62,500 nt of DNA from Chrysomallon squamiferum (lineage: Eukaryota > Mollusca > Gastropoda > Neomphalida > Peltospiridae). Shown piece by piece: positions 49,546 to 62,500 of the stretch; the stretch's first letter is position 1; every line of letters begins with the position of its first letter. The notes under the pieces were generated by a model, which searched no databases, was not told the DNA's origin, and saw only the letters and a list, made by a program, of their open reading frames with translations. The translations under genes were made by a program, and so were the position numbers. The stretch spans positions 16,601,484-16,663,983 of the forward strand of contig CM022667.1 in the NCBI GenBank assembly GCA_012295275.1, read 5' to 3'.

Positions 49546-50439
49546 GTTGTTGTTGTTGTTGTTCTCGTTGCTATTGTTTTTAGTTTGTTTGGTCTGTTGT
49601 TGTTGTTTTTTGTTGTTAAAGTCTCGAAAAATACGCTATTTCAAAGTCTGTAAAATGCTGAGAGTGGCATAGCGAAATCGCTTTTAATTATTACCAGATT
49701 CTGCCTACAAGAAGCAATGGCAATAGCGGTAGTTGCTAATATTGTTGTCTAAATTTTAAATATGTAGTATTGAGATTCACAATGGGTTTCTTCTTTTATT
49801 TTTCATTTGATGTTTCTAACACTGGAAGTAAAATATCAATAATGTAAGAACATTTTAAATTTTCGGAGAAAGCAAATATCAGGTACGATGGATCAGGATA
49901 TCATTTTATATAGACTACTCAAATTCGGAGAATACGACCCCAACCTTCATCCATTTACATACATTGATTTCTACTTCTTCTTCTTCTTCTTCTTCTTAGC
50001 AATAACAGTGGGTGTCTATAGTGTTGTTTAAATGTATCTTTACAATATAATTAATTAAACAAACTGTCTTGAAAACTCTCTCGCTCTCTCGGACACTGAG
50101 ACGCAAATGTAATTATCCGTCTATAGTGCATGAAAAACATGCTTATTTTCAAAGCTGCTTCAGTGACACTGACAAAATTGTCCTCAAAGTGTAATCATTG
50201 ATTAAATATGGCGAAACGCAAAACAAGGAACGGTTTGGTTCGTACTATAGCAGAGATAATCTGGACTTTTGAGGTAAAGAGAACACAGCAATCCATTAAA
50301 TAAAAAAAAACAAATTAATAACAAACATTTTATTTATTTATTTATTTATTTATTTATAGACAAAAATTAGGGGAGTTCATTTTAGTTCATCGGTGCTTTT
50401 CATACAGCTGCTTCTTGAATTATTTGGTGTTTGGTAGTG

Positions 50440-51290
50440 TCATTCTGAAAGAAAAACAAAATAAATGACTAAACATTAACTATTTATCTAGTAAAAAGTC
50501 TTAATACATAGATATATTATGCACGAAGGAGCAGCTGTGATAGACATGCATAAACAAAGAAACACAAATACACACAAGCACGCATGCAGCGCACGTGTAT
50601 AATTGTGTGTCTTTGTGTGATGGCGTGTGCATATGTGCTGAAATAATCCTTTTCACAGAAAAGAAGCACAGTCTTCCAAACCATCGTGCTAGGAAAAGTG
50701 TAAATTTAAAGTAAATTTACTTCTGTATCTTATTCTACATTGTTAACATTAATATTTTTACTGTTTCTACACGTTTCGGAAATTACGGATCTTTTTATTT
50801 TCAAGGCAGCCTTTCCTCTTTTTTTCTTTGTTAAAGAGAGGAGCTACTGTGTTTCTGCTTTCAACACTTACAGTCTAATTGAGGCATAAAACATACTTCA
50901 CGTTTGATTCATTTTGGAAATAGTTCGTTGTAAAATTAAACATTTCGACTTTTTGTTAAAGATATAACATCTGATTCAACAAAGAAATATTCATAAACAC
51001 TAATTCATTCAAGAATATCTCATAGTTTCCAATTAACCCAGAAAACACTCAGAATATTTCGTTCTCGCGAAACGTACAAAATATCTGATTTTAAAATTCA
51101 AAACGCAATTTCAACTCGTTCTGTAAAACGCCTGGCATATGAAACAAGTTGTGAATAATGTGGTTGAAATACAAAATAGCTGTAAGGAGGTACTGGAGAA
51201 AACAGATTCTGTATTTCATCACGAAGAGAGACAAAAAGACAAACAGAAAGTTTGTATGTATGTATGTATGTATGTATGTATGTATGTTTG

Positions 51291-51324
<34 letters not shown>

Positions 51325-51920
51325 TGTATGTATGTATGTATGTATGTATGTATGTTAGAATGAATATAAGAACGTATGCATGAACTTTGCAAAGGTTTTT
51401 TTTTTTTTTATTGTTGGATCTTTTTTTTTGGGGGGTTTTTTGTTATTTTATTTATTTTTTATTATTATTATCTTACTTCTTGCTATTGGTGGTGTTGTTT
51501 CTGCTGTCATTCCACCATAGTTTTCCCTGCAATAAACTTTGTATCCTTCATCACCTATTCCGCAGTAACAATCACCTAAACAGGGATCATCTAATGTCAC
51601 GGGTCCGACATCATATGGTTTCCCTAAATAATAGCATGTTGTGAAGTTCGGTGTTGTATAAGCTGAAATAAGCAAGAAGCATGGAGAAAAGATCAACAAT
51701 ATTTGTACAGCGATGATGATTTAATTATGATGTGTGAAACAGAGATAGAGAAACAGAGAAACAAGAAAGATAGAGAGGCAATCAGAAAAGACAAATACAG
51801 AGACACGTGCTGTTTAGGTATTATTAATCTTAATGTTATATATATATCTGTGTGTGTGTTTGTGTGTGTGTCTCTCATATTTATCTATTTCCTCTCTATC
51901 TATCTATCTATCTATCTATA

Positions 51921-51961
<41 letters not shown>

Positions 51962-53167
51962 TGTATGCATGCCTCCATCGATGGATGAATGTATATATGT
52001 TTCTTAGTTGGTTTTTTCAGTGTCTTACCTGTTGTTGGTGGTTCTGATGGTGGTTCTGGTGGTGGTTCTGATGTTGGTTCTGGAGGTGGTTCTGGTGTTG
52101 GTTCTGATGGTGGTTCTGGTAGCGGTTCTGATATTGCTTCTGATGGTGGTTCTAGTGGTCGTTTTGGTATTGGTTCTGATGGTGATTCTGGTGATAGTTC
52201 TGATAGTGGTTCTGATGGTGATTCCGTTGGTGGCTCTGTTGGTGGTTCTGTTGGTGGTTCTGCTGTTATGTCTGCCAAGAAAGTTTATTTTCCTGGTTTA
52301 AATTATTCTTCCCAACATATTATGTATTTGATTCATTGTTAACATTTATTCGGATTTGTTTAACTTGTTCTACATCATGTATCATCTGCGTGCGTGCGTG
52401 TGTGTGTGTCTGCGGGTGGGTGGGTAGGTTTGTGTAACTGTATAGACGCGAATCACCATTTAACGAACCCGTATTTGTCTGATTTTTCTCATATCCGGGC
52501 AAAATCTGGAAAATATATAAGTATTCTTGAATCTCGGGAGCTAGCAAAGCGTCGGAAACATGTCTCGTAGTGCGTCTGTCAAACAAACAAAAAGCACGCA
52601 GAAAATATTAACAATATGTGAACGTTCAGCATGATTTAGTTCTCTGATCTCTGACAAAGAAAGTTAAATTTTCTGGTTTAAATTCTATTGCTTCCAACAT
52701 ATGTCGCATTCGATTTTTTGTTAACCATAATCCAAATCTCTTTAATTTAATATATAATCTCATTGAATTTAGTTCTCAGATATTGTGAATTGTTGTTGTT
52801 GTGATGGTAAATACAGAAATCTGCTGCAACTGCAGTTAGTTTTAACAATGCTGATTTATTTCTGCCACAGGATAAAGGAGATAAATCACCAGAAAATTTA
52901 AATGTTATTGGTAAAATTTCCTCTGCTGGCGTTTACAGTAAATAGAAAATTAATAATTTAAAGTTTATTGTTAATTTTTCAATACATCAATAGTAAATAT
53001 GGGACAGAGTGATCCACACTGAGAACAGCAGTAACCGACAAATTAATGTACCATAAATATAATAATCATTTATTCCTTTTTTATGTATAATGATAAATTA
53101 CATTTATTTTTTACTAATGTTGAATCAAGTGTTTAAATAATTGCAATATTTTGTTTTATTTTGTCGC

Positions 53168-53250
<83 letters not shown>

Positions 53251-54432
53251 ACAAAGGAAAGAGCACATTTTAAAATTAATTGTACTGCATTAAATACTTT
53301 TCATTCCAACACATCGCAAGTGATTCACTGTTAGGCATAATGGAAATGATTTTAATCTTTATTTATCCTGCTTGTATTCAAGTACTGTGAACTGCTGTTG
53401 CTATGACCGTAAATGCGACGATAAAATATAACAGCAGTTATGTTTAAAAATGCCGATTAATGTTTACCGTACCAGAAAGTAAATAAATGGTAAGAAAACT
53501 GAAACTTTTAATAATAACAGTTTCACTTCTGGTATTTAAGTAATGACAGGAATTTAAAGCGAGTTTTAGTTTTTCAATCTATTTCTAGTAAATCAGAATA
53601 TTTTTGCGAGCTTGCAATACCCGACAGCAGCAAATAATTATAAGAAAGATAAAATTCATTGATATCAATATTTAATACTTTATTATAATTTTTACTTAGT
53701 GGTCAGGTTTTGCATTGCTGTTAAATAATTAAAATTTAGTATTTTTACATATATTGTAATCAGTCATCCTTGAATTTAAAAAGAAAGTTAGTTATAGTTA
53801 ATATTCATGTATAAAGTTTTTCTCTACAAATACAGGACTGAGGACATTCAGATGTACAGTTTAACTATATCAGAAACGAGAGGATTAGGAGATTAACTAA
53901 ATTATTCCTTATAATAATATTTATAATAATGGTCAGATTCTTACATTGGTTTACACTGGGTCGATTGGGTCGTGGTGTAATGAATGGGCCAGGAAACGAA
54001 AACGTGACAAGCCAAATGTTTCAGATCGGGAGACCGTTCTTTGTTAATATTCCAAACACTGGTGATATGCACATACAGCTGTTTCAGAAACACTGCATCC
54101 TGACGTAATGATACTTTCTACTATAGCACTCCCAGTTCCAACATTGCATTAGTATATGAACAATAGTAAATAAATAAGAGTTTTAACTATAACAACCGTA
54201 TATGAAGAAGATTTACTTTCAGATTATTCTACTATTGAAATACGTGAATAAAAAAGGACGCAAATGAAAACGAAACTTATCTAGAAGTTGTTTACGGGTT
54301 GTTAAAGGATTAAGCTATATTTATAAAATTATACATTTATAAAATTATCCCTGGGAATAATTATACATGGTTTTACAAAGCTTATGAACCGAGAAAAATG
54401 CTTGTTTCCTTAAAATTTGTTTGTTCGTTTGA

Positions 54433-54524
<92 letters not shown>

Positions 54525-54788
54525 ATTATTATTAAAATTACTATTGCTATTGTTATTGTTTCTGTTCATATTGTAACTGTTTTTATGTTTAAAATGCATT
54601 ACTACATAGAAAACAGCAGTAATAATAATAAGAATAAGAAGAAGAAGAAGAAGAAGAAGATGAAGAAGAAGAAGAACAGTAATAATAATAATAATAAACT
54701 ACAAACTACCTTGAGTCGCTGGCATTGACAAGACAGACGAAATAATAAAATTCAAACACAGGACGAAGGAGAGCATGTGAACAGCCAT
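50440..54788 (-). CDS. Gene R: secreted protein with Pro/Glu repeat and one VWC-like module
   Basis: Proposed exons (minus): 54710-54788 signal, 52029-52271 Pro/Glu-rich, 51477-51662 VWC-like, 50440-50444 stop, all phase 1, summing to 513 bp (170 residues). The first three exons are well supported by frame, splice sites and phase; the last, giving only K-stop after TTTCTTTCAG, is a guess. The order differs from P/Q in placing a charged repeat before the module and having no 4-Cys module. Unit 1 has lost the two central exons. Confidence 0.55.
51253..51355. repeat. (TATG)n microsatellite
   Basis: About 100 bp of TATG/GTAT, source of the MYVCMYVC frames; lies next to exon 51477-51662 of gene R. 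Confidence 0.95.
51477..51662 (-). CDS. Gene R exon 3: VWC-like module, short form
   Basis: 186-bp phase 1-1 exon (acceptor CTTATTTCAG, donor A|GTAAGA). Reads AYTTPNFTTCYYLGKPYDVG, PCLGDCYCGIGDEG, YKVYCREN, then AETTPPIAR. Five cysteines: the C-Y-Y-x-G start and C-x-x-x-C-x-C core of the 8-Cys module, lacking its C-terminal part. Confidence 0.72.
52029..52271 (-). CDS. Gene R exon 2: Pro/Glu/Ser repeat
   Basis: 243-bp phase 1-1 exon (acceptor TTTCTTGGCAG, donor G|GTAAGA). About 20 units of a four-residue repeat E-P-P-(T/S/P), from a 12-bp DNA repeat, for example EPPTEPPTEPPTESPSEP. Probably an extended, acidic linker. The plus-strand Gly/Ser frame over it is the antisense shadow. Confidence 0.72.
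53170..53246. repeat. (CT)n microsatellite
   Basis: About 77 bp; matches the compound tract at 40680-40741 in unit 1. Confidence 0.95.
54710..54788 (-). CDS. Gene R exon 1: signal peptide
   Basis: ATG at 54788 reads MAVHMLSFVLCLNFIISSVL then SMPATQ and a phase-1 GTAGTT donor. Intact counterpart of the stop-containing exon at 42504-42573. Confidence 0.8.
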
Positions 54789-55650
54789 GTTGTCGCTTTT
54801 CTTGTATGACTTGAGTCAGTATTTGTAATATTTAAGTAACACCTGTAGCAATTGATGTGTGACGTGTCAGTGCGGTAGACATTAAATACTCATAGCCATG
54901 GTTTTTGATTTTCCTTATTATACTGATCTCAGCGTAAGAACATTTACGGTATTCTTCAGTTTTAAATACTAAACATCAGATACCATTAGATTAAAAACAA
55001 TATTAGATAAGAATTTCTTTTTACTTGATTTCTTCTGTACTAATAGATTATCCTGCATTGAAAAAATCGTGTTTAATTTTACTGCTTTATACTCATTTAT
55101 TTTATTGAATTAAAAACGTATGTGTGTGTATATATATGTGTGTATGTATGTGCATATCTGGGCTTCTGTTTGTGTGTGTGTTTGTGCGTGTGTATTTGTG
55201 TGCTACATTTACAAACACAATGCGAGACAAAGAAACGGCAGAAATTTCATGTACTACAGTTTCGTCATTATTTACTGAGTTTTAATATTTCACAAGTTGT
55301 TTGCACCTCGAAATAAGGTTTCTTAAAGATGGAAAACGTCGGTCTACACGAACAGAGCTTTGTAACCGTAGTAAAAAGACTCGTCGTAAGAAACAAACAG
55401 AACAAGAAGTTAGACGTAGACAAAAATGTGGTTAAAGCAGAACGAAAGGTTATGTACTGTAACAACATATCCATTCCACTGTTGTATGATGTCATCTAAT
55501 GTATCCATGTGTACAGACAGTATCCATGACTACAGTGTTATTTAATTTAGCCAGAGTATAAACGTAACTGAAACCATCTGCATAAGTTATTGATATTTTA
55601 AGATACCCATAAAAAAATGTAATACTGAATATCACTAATAATGATAATAA

Positions 55651-55808
<158 letters not shown>

Positions 55809-55885
55809 ATTATACCTTCAAAGACAGAATAATCTTTAATGTTCATTAAGTGAAAAGTCTCCATAACGGAAAGCTGTTTTTCAAA

Positions 55886-55891
55886 TTTATT
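55886..55891 (-). promoter_or_regulatory. Candidate poly(A) signal of gene Q
   Basis: Minus-strand AATAAA 44-49 bases after the gene Q stop codon; further copies overlap it. Confidence 0.4.
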
Positions 55892-55934
55892 TATTTTCAA
55901 ATTTTATAACATTAAAAATAAATATTCATGTCCT

Positions 55935-56131
55935 TCAGCCAACAACTGGTTCAACTAATGGCGTTGTTGCTCGTGGTGCTGGAGTATTTATAGAGCAGCG
56001 AGCCTTTCCTTGTTCTGGTGGAAAATCATCTTGTGAGTCTGGTTTTGGACAAAAGCAAATACCACCGTCTCCGAAAGTCGCTGTTTGGTCACCAACTAGA
56101 ACCTGGCCAAATGGAGTTATACAGGTCCGTT
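55935..56131 (-). CDS. Gene Q exon 4: second 4-Cys module and stop
   Basis: Acceptor TTTAATTTAAAG (weak) then R-T-C-I-T-P-F-G-Q-V, GDGGICFCPKP, PPEQGKARC, and a Thr/Pro tail ending EPVVG with TGA at 55937-55935. The same C-x-TP-x-G / G-G-x-C-x-C / PE-x-G-x-A-x-C pattern as exon 3. Absent from unit 1. Confidence 0.72.
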
Positions 56132-57486
56132 CTTTAAATTAAAGTAAAAAAATAAAAAAAGGTATCTATCTTTGTCTCCATATTAGATTGTATATGTATG
56201 TGCGTATCTCTGTCTCTGTGTATATATATGTTCGTATGTATGTAGGTATGTCGGTGTACATATGCATTTATCAATAACTATTTGTCAATATTATTATATA
56301 TTTTTTCTTACTGTGCCAAATATTTATTCATTTACTTGTAGATGTTATAAGTGGTGTTGTTGTCGTTCCTGAACACAAAGCCACGCCATATTCTGGTCGC
56401 CATGAACCAATAACTTGTACTTGTGGAGGACATTTACAGTCACCATCATCACTAAAGTATTTCTGTTCTTCTCCATGTAACACGTGTCCTGATGGCGTTT
56501 TACAGTTACGTTCTGTAATAATAAAAAAATAATAATAATAATAACAACAACAACAACAACAACAAATAATAATACAAAATAAACAATCTTTTTTTCATTG
56601 TATGCTCTAGTATTATAACGAATTCGACGACTACTAATTTTATTGTCCTACTATTTCCACTAATACTACTAATACATTTATTACTACTACTACTATAACA
56701 ACTATTACCACAACTACTCCTAATGCCACTAATTATGATTCCAATAAATTTACTGTTATTAATACAATTAATATTACATTTAGGACATTATTATAAGTAC
56801 TGATTCTACTATTGCCACATATTTTACAAGACCTCCACAATAATAGTTTCTAAGTCTTCGTTACTGGCTGTTGTTATTACTCTTGCCACTATAAAATAAA
56901 CATCAACAACAACAGCTACTACACGACAACTGTTAATACTATCATTGCTAGTACAACTTCTGCTACTAATTATACTACTAATACTATTTCTACCAATAAT
57001 AATTATAAGTCTAACATTATTATTACTAATCCTACCTTTAATGATAATAGTAAGCCAACCACTGCTAATACTAATTGATCGAACTACGCTAGTAATACTA
57101 CTGTTAGTATTAATGCTACGATTACTGGTACTAACGAGACTTCTAATAATTAAACTTTTACTTCGTCTACTGCTGTTGGTATAAGGAGATACTGAAACGT
57201 TGCCTACCTCGACATGTGTATCTTCCACAGCTATCAGGTCCTTCAGGATCGAAACACATTGGTGGTAAATAATCAGCGTATATACAACGAATTTCTAATT
57301 TAAACGAAGAATAATCAGTAGACTGACAACGACACTCGTACGCACAACGCTCATAATCTGGAACGACTTGTCCAGGTCCGTACATTTGTCCATTGTGAGA
57401 GCAGTGTCGTGGTATCGGAGATGATGGTGTAGGTGGCGGTAGCTCTGTGGTATGCGCAGAACAGTAAGAACAACAACAACAACAGC

Positions 57487-57535
<49 letters not shown>

Positions 57536-58750
57536 GCAACAACAACAACAACAATAGTAATAATAATAATAATAATAAAAATTATAAAAGTAACAATAAC
57601 GATGAAAATAATAATAATAATGATAATAACAACAGCAACAATCACAACAGCTGTTGTAATAATAATGAAAGGAATCTAAAGTTTAATTTTAATATTCTGT
57701 ATTTTTTATAACCTTGTCGGTATGCATACAACTACGTGAATATATCAATATATCTAGAATATTTATTATCACCAACTTAGCCGAACTTAAGCATATGCTA
57801 ATCATCCTTAGGGTTTGAAAAACTCAGAATTTCTTTTTATTTATTTATCAATATATAAAGAATTCAACATGATGTATAATCTAATTGACAGTATTAACAT
57901 AATCAACATAAGACGTTACAAACATTTATTTCTAGTATTATTTTCAGATTAATAAATATTTTGAAACGGAATATTCTCAATGTCCTATCCGAGCACCTGA
58001 TTTGTTTTGCATGTTGGAGACATTGTACTAATTTCTGTTATTAACTGCCAAATAGGACCTCAATAGATTCCCACAATTTTAGACCTGGATATGATTCCAT
58101 TCAGCCATGTTCACGGCAGAGTTTAAACTTTTAATATAACATCGTTACTCATTTAAAGAGAAGAAGACAGAGAGAATTCTTAATATTAAGTAAACTATTC
58201 ACTGCACTCAGACACTCTAAAAGGTGTATGATCTTTACAAGATAGGTGCAGGACAAGACGTGTACATTTCAGAATTGTTTTCTTCACATTTCAATCTGCG
58301 CTGTCTGCTAAGGGAGAAAATATGAAGAAACGTGACTTTCGAGGTATTGTACTTTTAAAGTGTGAGAAAACAGGAGATAAATGAAAACCACACTTATCAA
58401 GAAGAAGATATTTGTGGGTTATCAAATGAAAGAACAGATAAATATATAACCTAGCATTGTGACAGCGAAATTTATTGAATGAACCCTGGGAATATCCCAT
58501 ATGATTTTCCGAAGCTTATCAATGTAGCAAAAATAAACCCAAGTCTGATTGCTTTGTATTCGTTTCATTGTTCTTGTTTGATTTTTTTTTTTTTTTTTTG
58601 GATTTCTTCAACCACTGTTAGTGAGGTCAGCACATCCCTCTTAACATCACAGAAAAGCGACTGTCTCCTCTCAGCTTTACATCGCACAAATCCAGAGTCG
58701 CCAGTTTAGAAAATGAAAATTCCAAAATGTATCACATTCAATAAATACAC

Positions 58751-58784
<34 letters not shown>

Positions 58785-59238
58785 GTTGTTGTTGTTGTTG
58801 TTGTTGTTCTTGTCGTTGTTGTTCTTTTTGTTTCAGAACCTACTATCTGGTTTGTATTCATCAAATAAAAGTGCGTATGCATGACATGAATGGATGTAGT
58901 AGATATGTGTACAACGAGCAACCTAGCATATTCTCTACCGGATAAATTGTTCATTATACACTGAGAATGGCTTCCTTTCATGGACAAAAAGCCACGCATT
59001 ATACTATTGATTATTTCGCTTTAGCTATTGTTGTCGTTGTTGTTGTTGATGTTGTTCTGGTTATTTTTATTATTTTTTATTGACATCATCATTATTATAG
59101 TTACAGTGATGTTGTTACTACTGCTATTGTTGAGGCCGTAGATATTATTATTATTATTGCTGTGGAAGTTGCTGGTGGTAATAAATGATGTAGCTGTTAC
59201 TGCCTGTTAATAAACAGCAATACTAATAATAACAATAA

Positions 59239-59299
<61 letters not shown>

Positions 59300-59388
59300 T
59301 ACAAATTACCTTGAATTGTTGGCATTGACAAGACAGACGAAATAATTAAATTCAAACAGAAGACGGAAAAGAGCATGGGAACAGCCAT
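55935..59388 (-). CDS. Gene Q: secreted cysteine-rich protein, complete (signal, VWC-like, two 4-Cys modules)
   Basis: Exons on the minus strand: 59310-59388, 57208-57444, 56336-56512, 55935-56131, phase-1 GT-AG introns, 690 bp, 229 residues. Signal 1-26, VWC-like 8-Cys module about 41-105, 4-Cys modules about 107-150 and 166-209, then a Thr/Pro tail ending EPVVG. The only family member in the window for which all exons from signal to stop are intact, and the reference for reading the damaged copies P, R', 48-49 kb and 61-62 kb. No enzyme motif; an extracellular structural, carrier or binding role is possible. Upstream paralogue M1 shows the family flanks genes A and B on both sides. Confidence 0.78.
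56336..56512 (-). CDS. Gene Q exon 3: first 4-Cys module
   Basis: 177-bp phase 1-1 exon (acceptor TTATTACAG, donor A|GTAAAT). Reads ERNCKTPSGHVLHGEEQKYF, SDDGDCKCPPQ, WRPEYGVALC, TTTTPLITST. If the donor is skipped, a stop follows within two codons, so a shorter isoform is possible. Confidence 0.77.
57208..57444 (-). CDS. Gene Q exon 2: VWC-like 8-Cys module
   Basis: 237-bp phase 1-1 exon (acceptor GCATACCACAG, donor G|GTAGGC). Reads ELPPPTPSSPIPRHCSHNGQ, CAYECRCQSTD, LEIRCIYADYLPPMCFDPEG, DSCGRYTCRG. It has a short Pro-rich N-terminal linker absent from gene P exon 2. The poly-Leu/Ile/Asn frames upstream are the adjoining TAA/CAA repeat. Confidence 0.78.
59310..59388 (-). CDS. Gene Q exon 1: signal peptide
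   Basis: ATG at 59388 reads MAVPMLFSVFCLNLIISSVL then SMPTIQ, phase-1 GTAATT donor. Confidence 0.8.
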
Positions 59389-59624
59389 GTTGTCACTTTT
59401 CGCATTTAACGTTACTGAGTATTGATAACGTTTAAAAAACATTTTTCACATGCGCAATGTGAAGCCTCTGTTTGGTAAATAGGTTAAGTATATATAGAAA
59501 CAAATGGTGACGTGTAATGATGACAGCGGATCGTATCACGAGCGAAATATAGATATTAAAATAATAAGAATTCATCATGTGTATCATTTAACGTCAGGCT
59601 CTCAGTTTTTAAACTTTTCTATTA

Positions 59625-59724
<100 letters not shown>

Positions 59725-60333
59725 GTCTTTCAGTATGCATACATTTTTGGACAAGATTTAATTAGGTAGAATCTGTCAATTTAAATCCATCTTTTGTTCT
59801 TTGCAAAACTATTTTGTCACCGTCATCTTAGAAAGTAACTTTTTCCTTATAATACTTAATTTCAAACTTAACAATTTTTCAAGTTCTACCAGTTTTCTTT
59901 AATTTTAAATAGATACATTAGATTTAAAATAAAATAGTTTCGATTTGTTTTTTCAGCTCTGTACAGATCTGTCATGCAGCACTGAGAAAAACATCTTGTT
60001 TAATTTTGCTGTTTCGGTTACATATATTTGATCTATTGACGAAAATTCATTCATGAGATGTTCACGTACTTTTATTTGATGAATACAAACCAGGTAGTAG
60101 ATGCTGAAATGACATGAACCATTTTCGTAAGATTTCTATTATGTACGACCTTCTTACGGGGAATTTTACCATATCACTCGCGTGTTTTTGGAAACTGTGA
60201 AACGTTAGACTCTACAAAAGGTTTAGAAAAAAAACGAGAAAAAAACGAATATAAATAAATATGTATGTATGTGTATATCAGTTTATTTAAATGTGTGTAT
60301 GTCTGTGTCTGTGCGTGTGTAACTCTCTGTCTG

Positions 60334-60336
<3 letters not shown>

Positions 60337-60414
<78 letters not shown>
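60337..60414. repeat. (GA)n microsatellite
   Basis: About 78 bp; counterpart of 47645-47694. Confidence 0.95.
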
Positions 60415-60416
<2 letters not shown>

Positions 60417-61371
60417 CTCACATTTACACAGTGGCAGAGAGAGAGAGAAAGACAATAAAATAAAACTTCCTATAAACTAGATATACCTATAATAGCTTCC
60501 ACGTTATTTATTCAGTTTGTTAAGATTTTCCCAGATAATTACAACATCAGAAAGAAAGATAACGGATTTTATTCAGTATTAATTATATTTTTGCAAGAGA
60601 GTATATAACATTTAATATTTAATAACTGAAATCTAACCACTATACAGTAAATAAAGCGTAAATTGAAATTGATTTATTTTTTGTTCAATCTTTTTGTCGA
60701 ATTAAATATAAATAGCAACGTCCTTGATCCAATCATATATTCAGGTAGTCGTATCTGAAGATTGGATTATGTATGCATGTATGCACAAATATATGTATGT
60801 ATGTATGTATGTAGTATGTATGTATGTATGTGTGTATGAATGTAGGTGTGTATGTGTGTATCTATGTGTATCTATGTTGTATGTATGTATGTATTATGTA
60901 TGTATGTCTTTCTGTATGTATGTATGTATGTATGTGTCTGTATCTGTATATGTATATGTTATAGTATGTACGTATTAAAAAATATTTGTTACAAGCTGAC
61001 CACTATTTCATGTAACATTATAATGAATATTCGTTATTCAGCTACTAAGTATGTTTTATATCAAATGCAAAAGTAATTGCTCTGTTTGTGAGAACGCTGT
61101 TGTTGGTGGTGCTGCTGATTAGATTATGTATGTATGTATGCACAAATATATGTATCTATGTATGTATGTATGTATCTATGTAGTATGTACGTAAGTATGT
61201 ATGTATGTATGTATTATGTATTACGTATGTATGTATGTGTGTATGTGTCTGTATCTGCATATCTTATATTATATATGTACGTATTAAAACAATATTATTT
61301 GATGTAACATTATAATGAATATTCCTTATTCAGCTACTAAGTATTTTTTATATCAAATGTTCTTCGTGGTG

Positions 61372-61493
61372 CTCTTCTAGATAAAGAAAAGCCACGCCAT
61401 TTTCTGCTTTCCAAAAACCAAACATTTACAGTAACCATCATAACCAAAGTTCTCCATGTATCACGTGTCCTGATGTCGTTTTACAGTTACGTT
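61372..61493 (-). pseudogene. Remnant of a 4-Cys module exon
   Basis: Starts correctly after TTATTACAG with R-N-C-K-T-T-S-G-H-V, then a deletion replaces the QKYFSDDG region and gives TGA. YCKC and NGVA-like bases follow out of frame. Counterpart of 48310-48420, damaged differently. Confidence 0.75.
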
Positions 61494-61495
61494 CT

Positions 61496-61562
<67 letters not shown>

Positions 61563-62190
61563 CTTTTCAATTTGATATAATTAATTAATAATCTACTTTT
61601 TTGCTGAATATATTTAGTATTACAACAATCACTGTTGTTGCAGCTACAACTACTACTACTACTGTTACCTCTTCAGCTGCTAATACTAATACTATTACTA
61701 ATGCATTATTATTACTTATATTACTAGTAGTATGTATTCTACTACTGCCACAATGTTACAACTCTTCAACAATAGTTCTTAGTCTTCATTACTGTTTGTA
61801 ATTGTTACTCTTACCACTATGAAAACAACAACTTCTACTACTGTTTCTACTACTACCATTACTACTACAACTACCGGTACTGCTACTGCTACTAATACTA
61901 CAGCTACCATTCATAGTACTATACTAATACTACTAATAATAATACTGATATAATATTACTACTAAAACTGACGGTGCAGCTACTGATACTAATACCAAGC
62001 TGTTGCATTTTCGAGTGTTGTTGGCATAAAGATAAACTGAAGAATTGTGTACCTCGACATGTGTACCACTAGTAATACTACTACTAAAAATAATAGTACG
62101 ATTACTACAACTATTACCGAGATTACTAATGATTAGACTTTCAATTCTTCTACTGATGTGGCATAAAGAGACACTGAAACACTTTTCTAC

Positions 62191-62389
62191 CTCGATCAAC
62201 AGGATCGAAACACGTTGGTGGGAATACATTCCGTTATTTACAACGAATTTCTAATTCAAATGAAAACTTAACAGTTGGCTCACAGCGACACTCCTCCGCT
62301 CAACGGTCATATTCTGGAACGACTTCTCCAGATAGGTAGTTTCGTCCTGTGACAGCAGATACGTACATGGGCAGATAGGCAGTTTTCCT
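62191..62389 (-). pseudogene. Remnant of a VWC-like exon at the right edge
   Basis: Recognisable SGEVVPEYDR, EECRCEP, LEIRC and PPTCFDPVD segments, but TGA replaces the first Cys of CAYECRC, a TAA follows LEIRCK, and the last cysteines are deleted. The acceptor ACACTACAG and a G|GTAG donor survive. Any signal exon would lie beyond the window. Confidence 0.78.
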
Positions 62390-62500
62390 CTGTAGTGTCT
62401 TTGGAGCAATAAGAAAAGCAAAAAGTAGTAATAACAACAACAACAACAACAATAATAATAACAACAAAAATAATAACATCAGAAACAATAACAATAGCTG

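Noticed and set aside
51989-52342. Plus-strand Gly/Ser-rich and Val/Leu-rich frames
   Set aside because: Antisense of the Pro/Glu repeat exon of gene R, which has acceptor, donor and phase on the minus strand.

Overview
The window is eukaryotic: short exons with GT-AG introns, AT-rich introns full of microsatellites, animal extracellular domains (kringle, sushi, fucolectin-like), and hAT and Tigger-type DNA transposons. I infer an invertebrate animal, most likely a mollusc and possibly a cephalopod. That placement rests on genome texture and domain repertoire, not on a database match.

Layout. (1) 1-915, minus strand: the 5' part of a secreted cysteine-rich gene (gene M1) that runs off the left edge. 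(2) 3008-14475, plus strand: gene A, 12 exons, a modular membrane protein (signal peptide, sushi, sushi, fucolectin-like domain, sushi, second degenerate fucolectin-like domain, kringle, kringle, an unrecognised 4-Cys domain, a Ser/Thr mucin-like stalk, and one C-terminal transmembrane helix). Three frame breaks make it damaged or mis-assembled. (3) 18809-29567, plus strand: gene B, a tandem paralogue of A with 13 exons and an open frame of about 963 codons by my splice model. (4) 32324-34955: a complete hAT element with 16-bp inverted ends, a perfect 8-bp target duplication and a transposase frame interrupted by one stop. (5) 36.4-62.5 kb, minus strand: a tandemly duplicated cluster of small secreted proteins (genes R', P, R, Q and remnants). 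They are built from a signal-peptide exon, a von Willebrand C-like 8-Cys exon and 4-Cys 'C-x-TP-x-G' exons, related to M1. Two units of about 11-13 kb (38.6-49.7 and 49.7-62.5 kb) have since lost different exons.

In nearly every gene all internal introns are phase 1, so each exon is a cassette that can be swapped without changing frame. Genes A and B look like paralogous cell-surface proteins with lectin-like and kringle ectodomains. Their ends are almost identical while the middle has diverged, and A has lost the outer disulfide (C1 and C6) of both kringles. The M1/P/Q/R family flanks the pair on the opposite strand. No function can be assigned from sequence alone, but the combination looks like a rapidly evolving extracellular recognition locus.

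Much of the rest is microsatellite DNA: (GA)n/(CT)n tracts up to about 215 bp, (TAA)n, (CA)n, (ATAC)n and a minisatellite of about 55 bp. Most open frames over these tracts are not genes.
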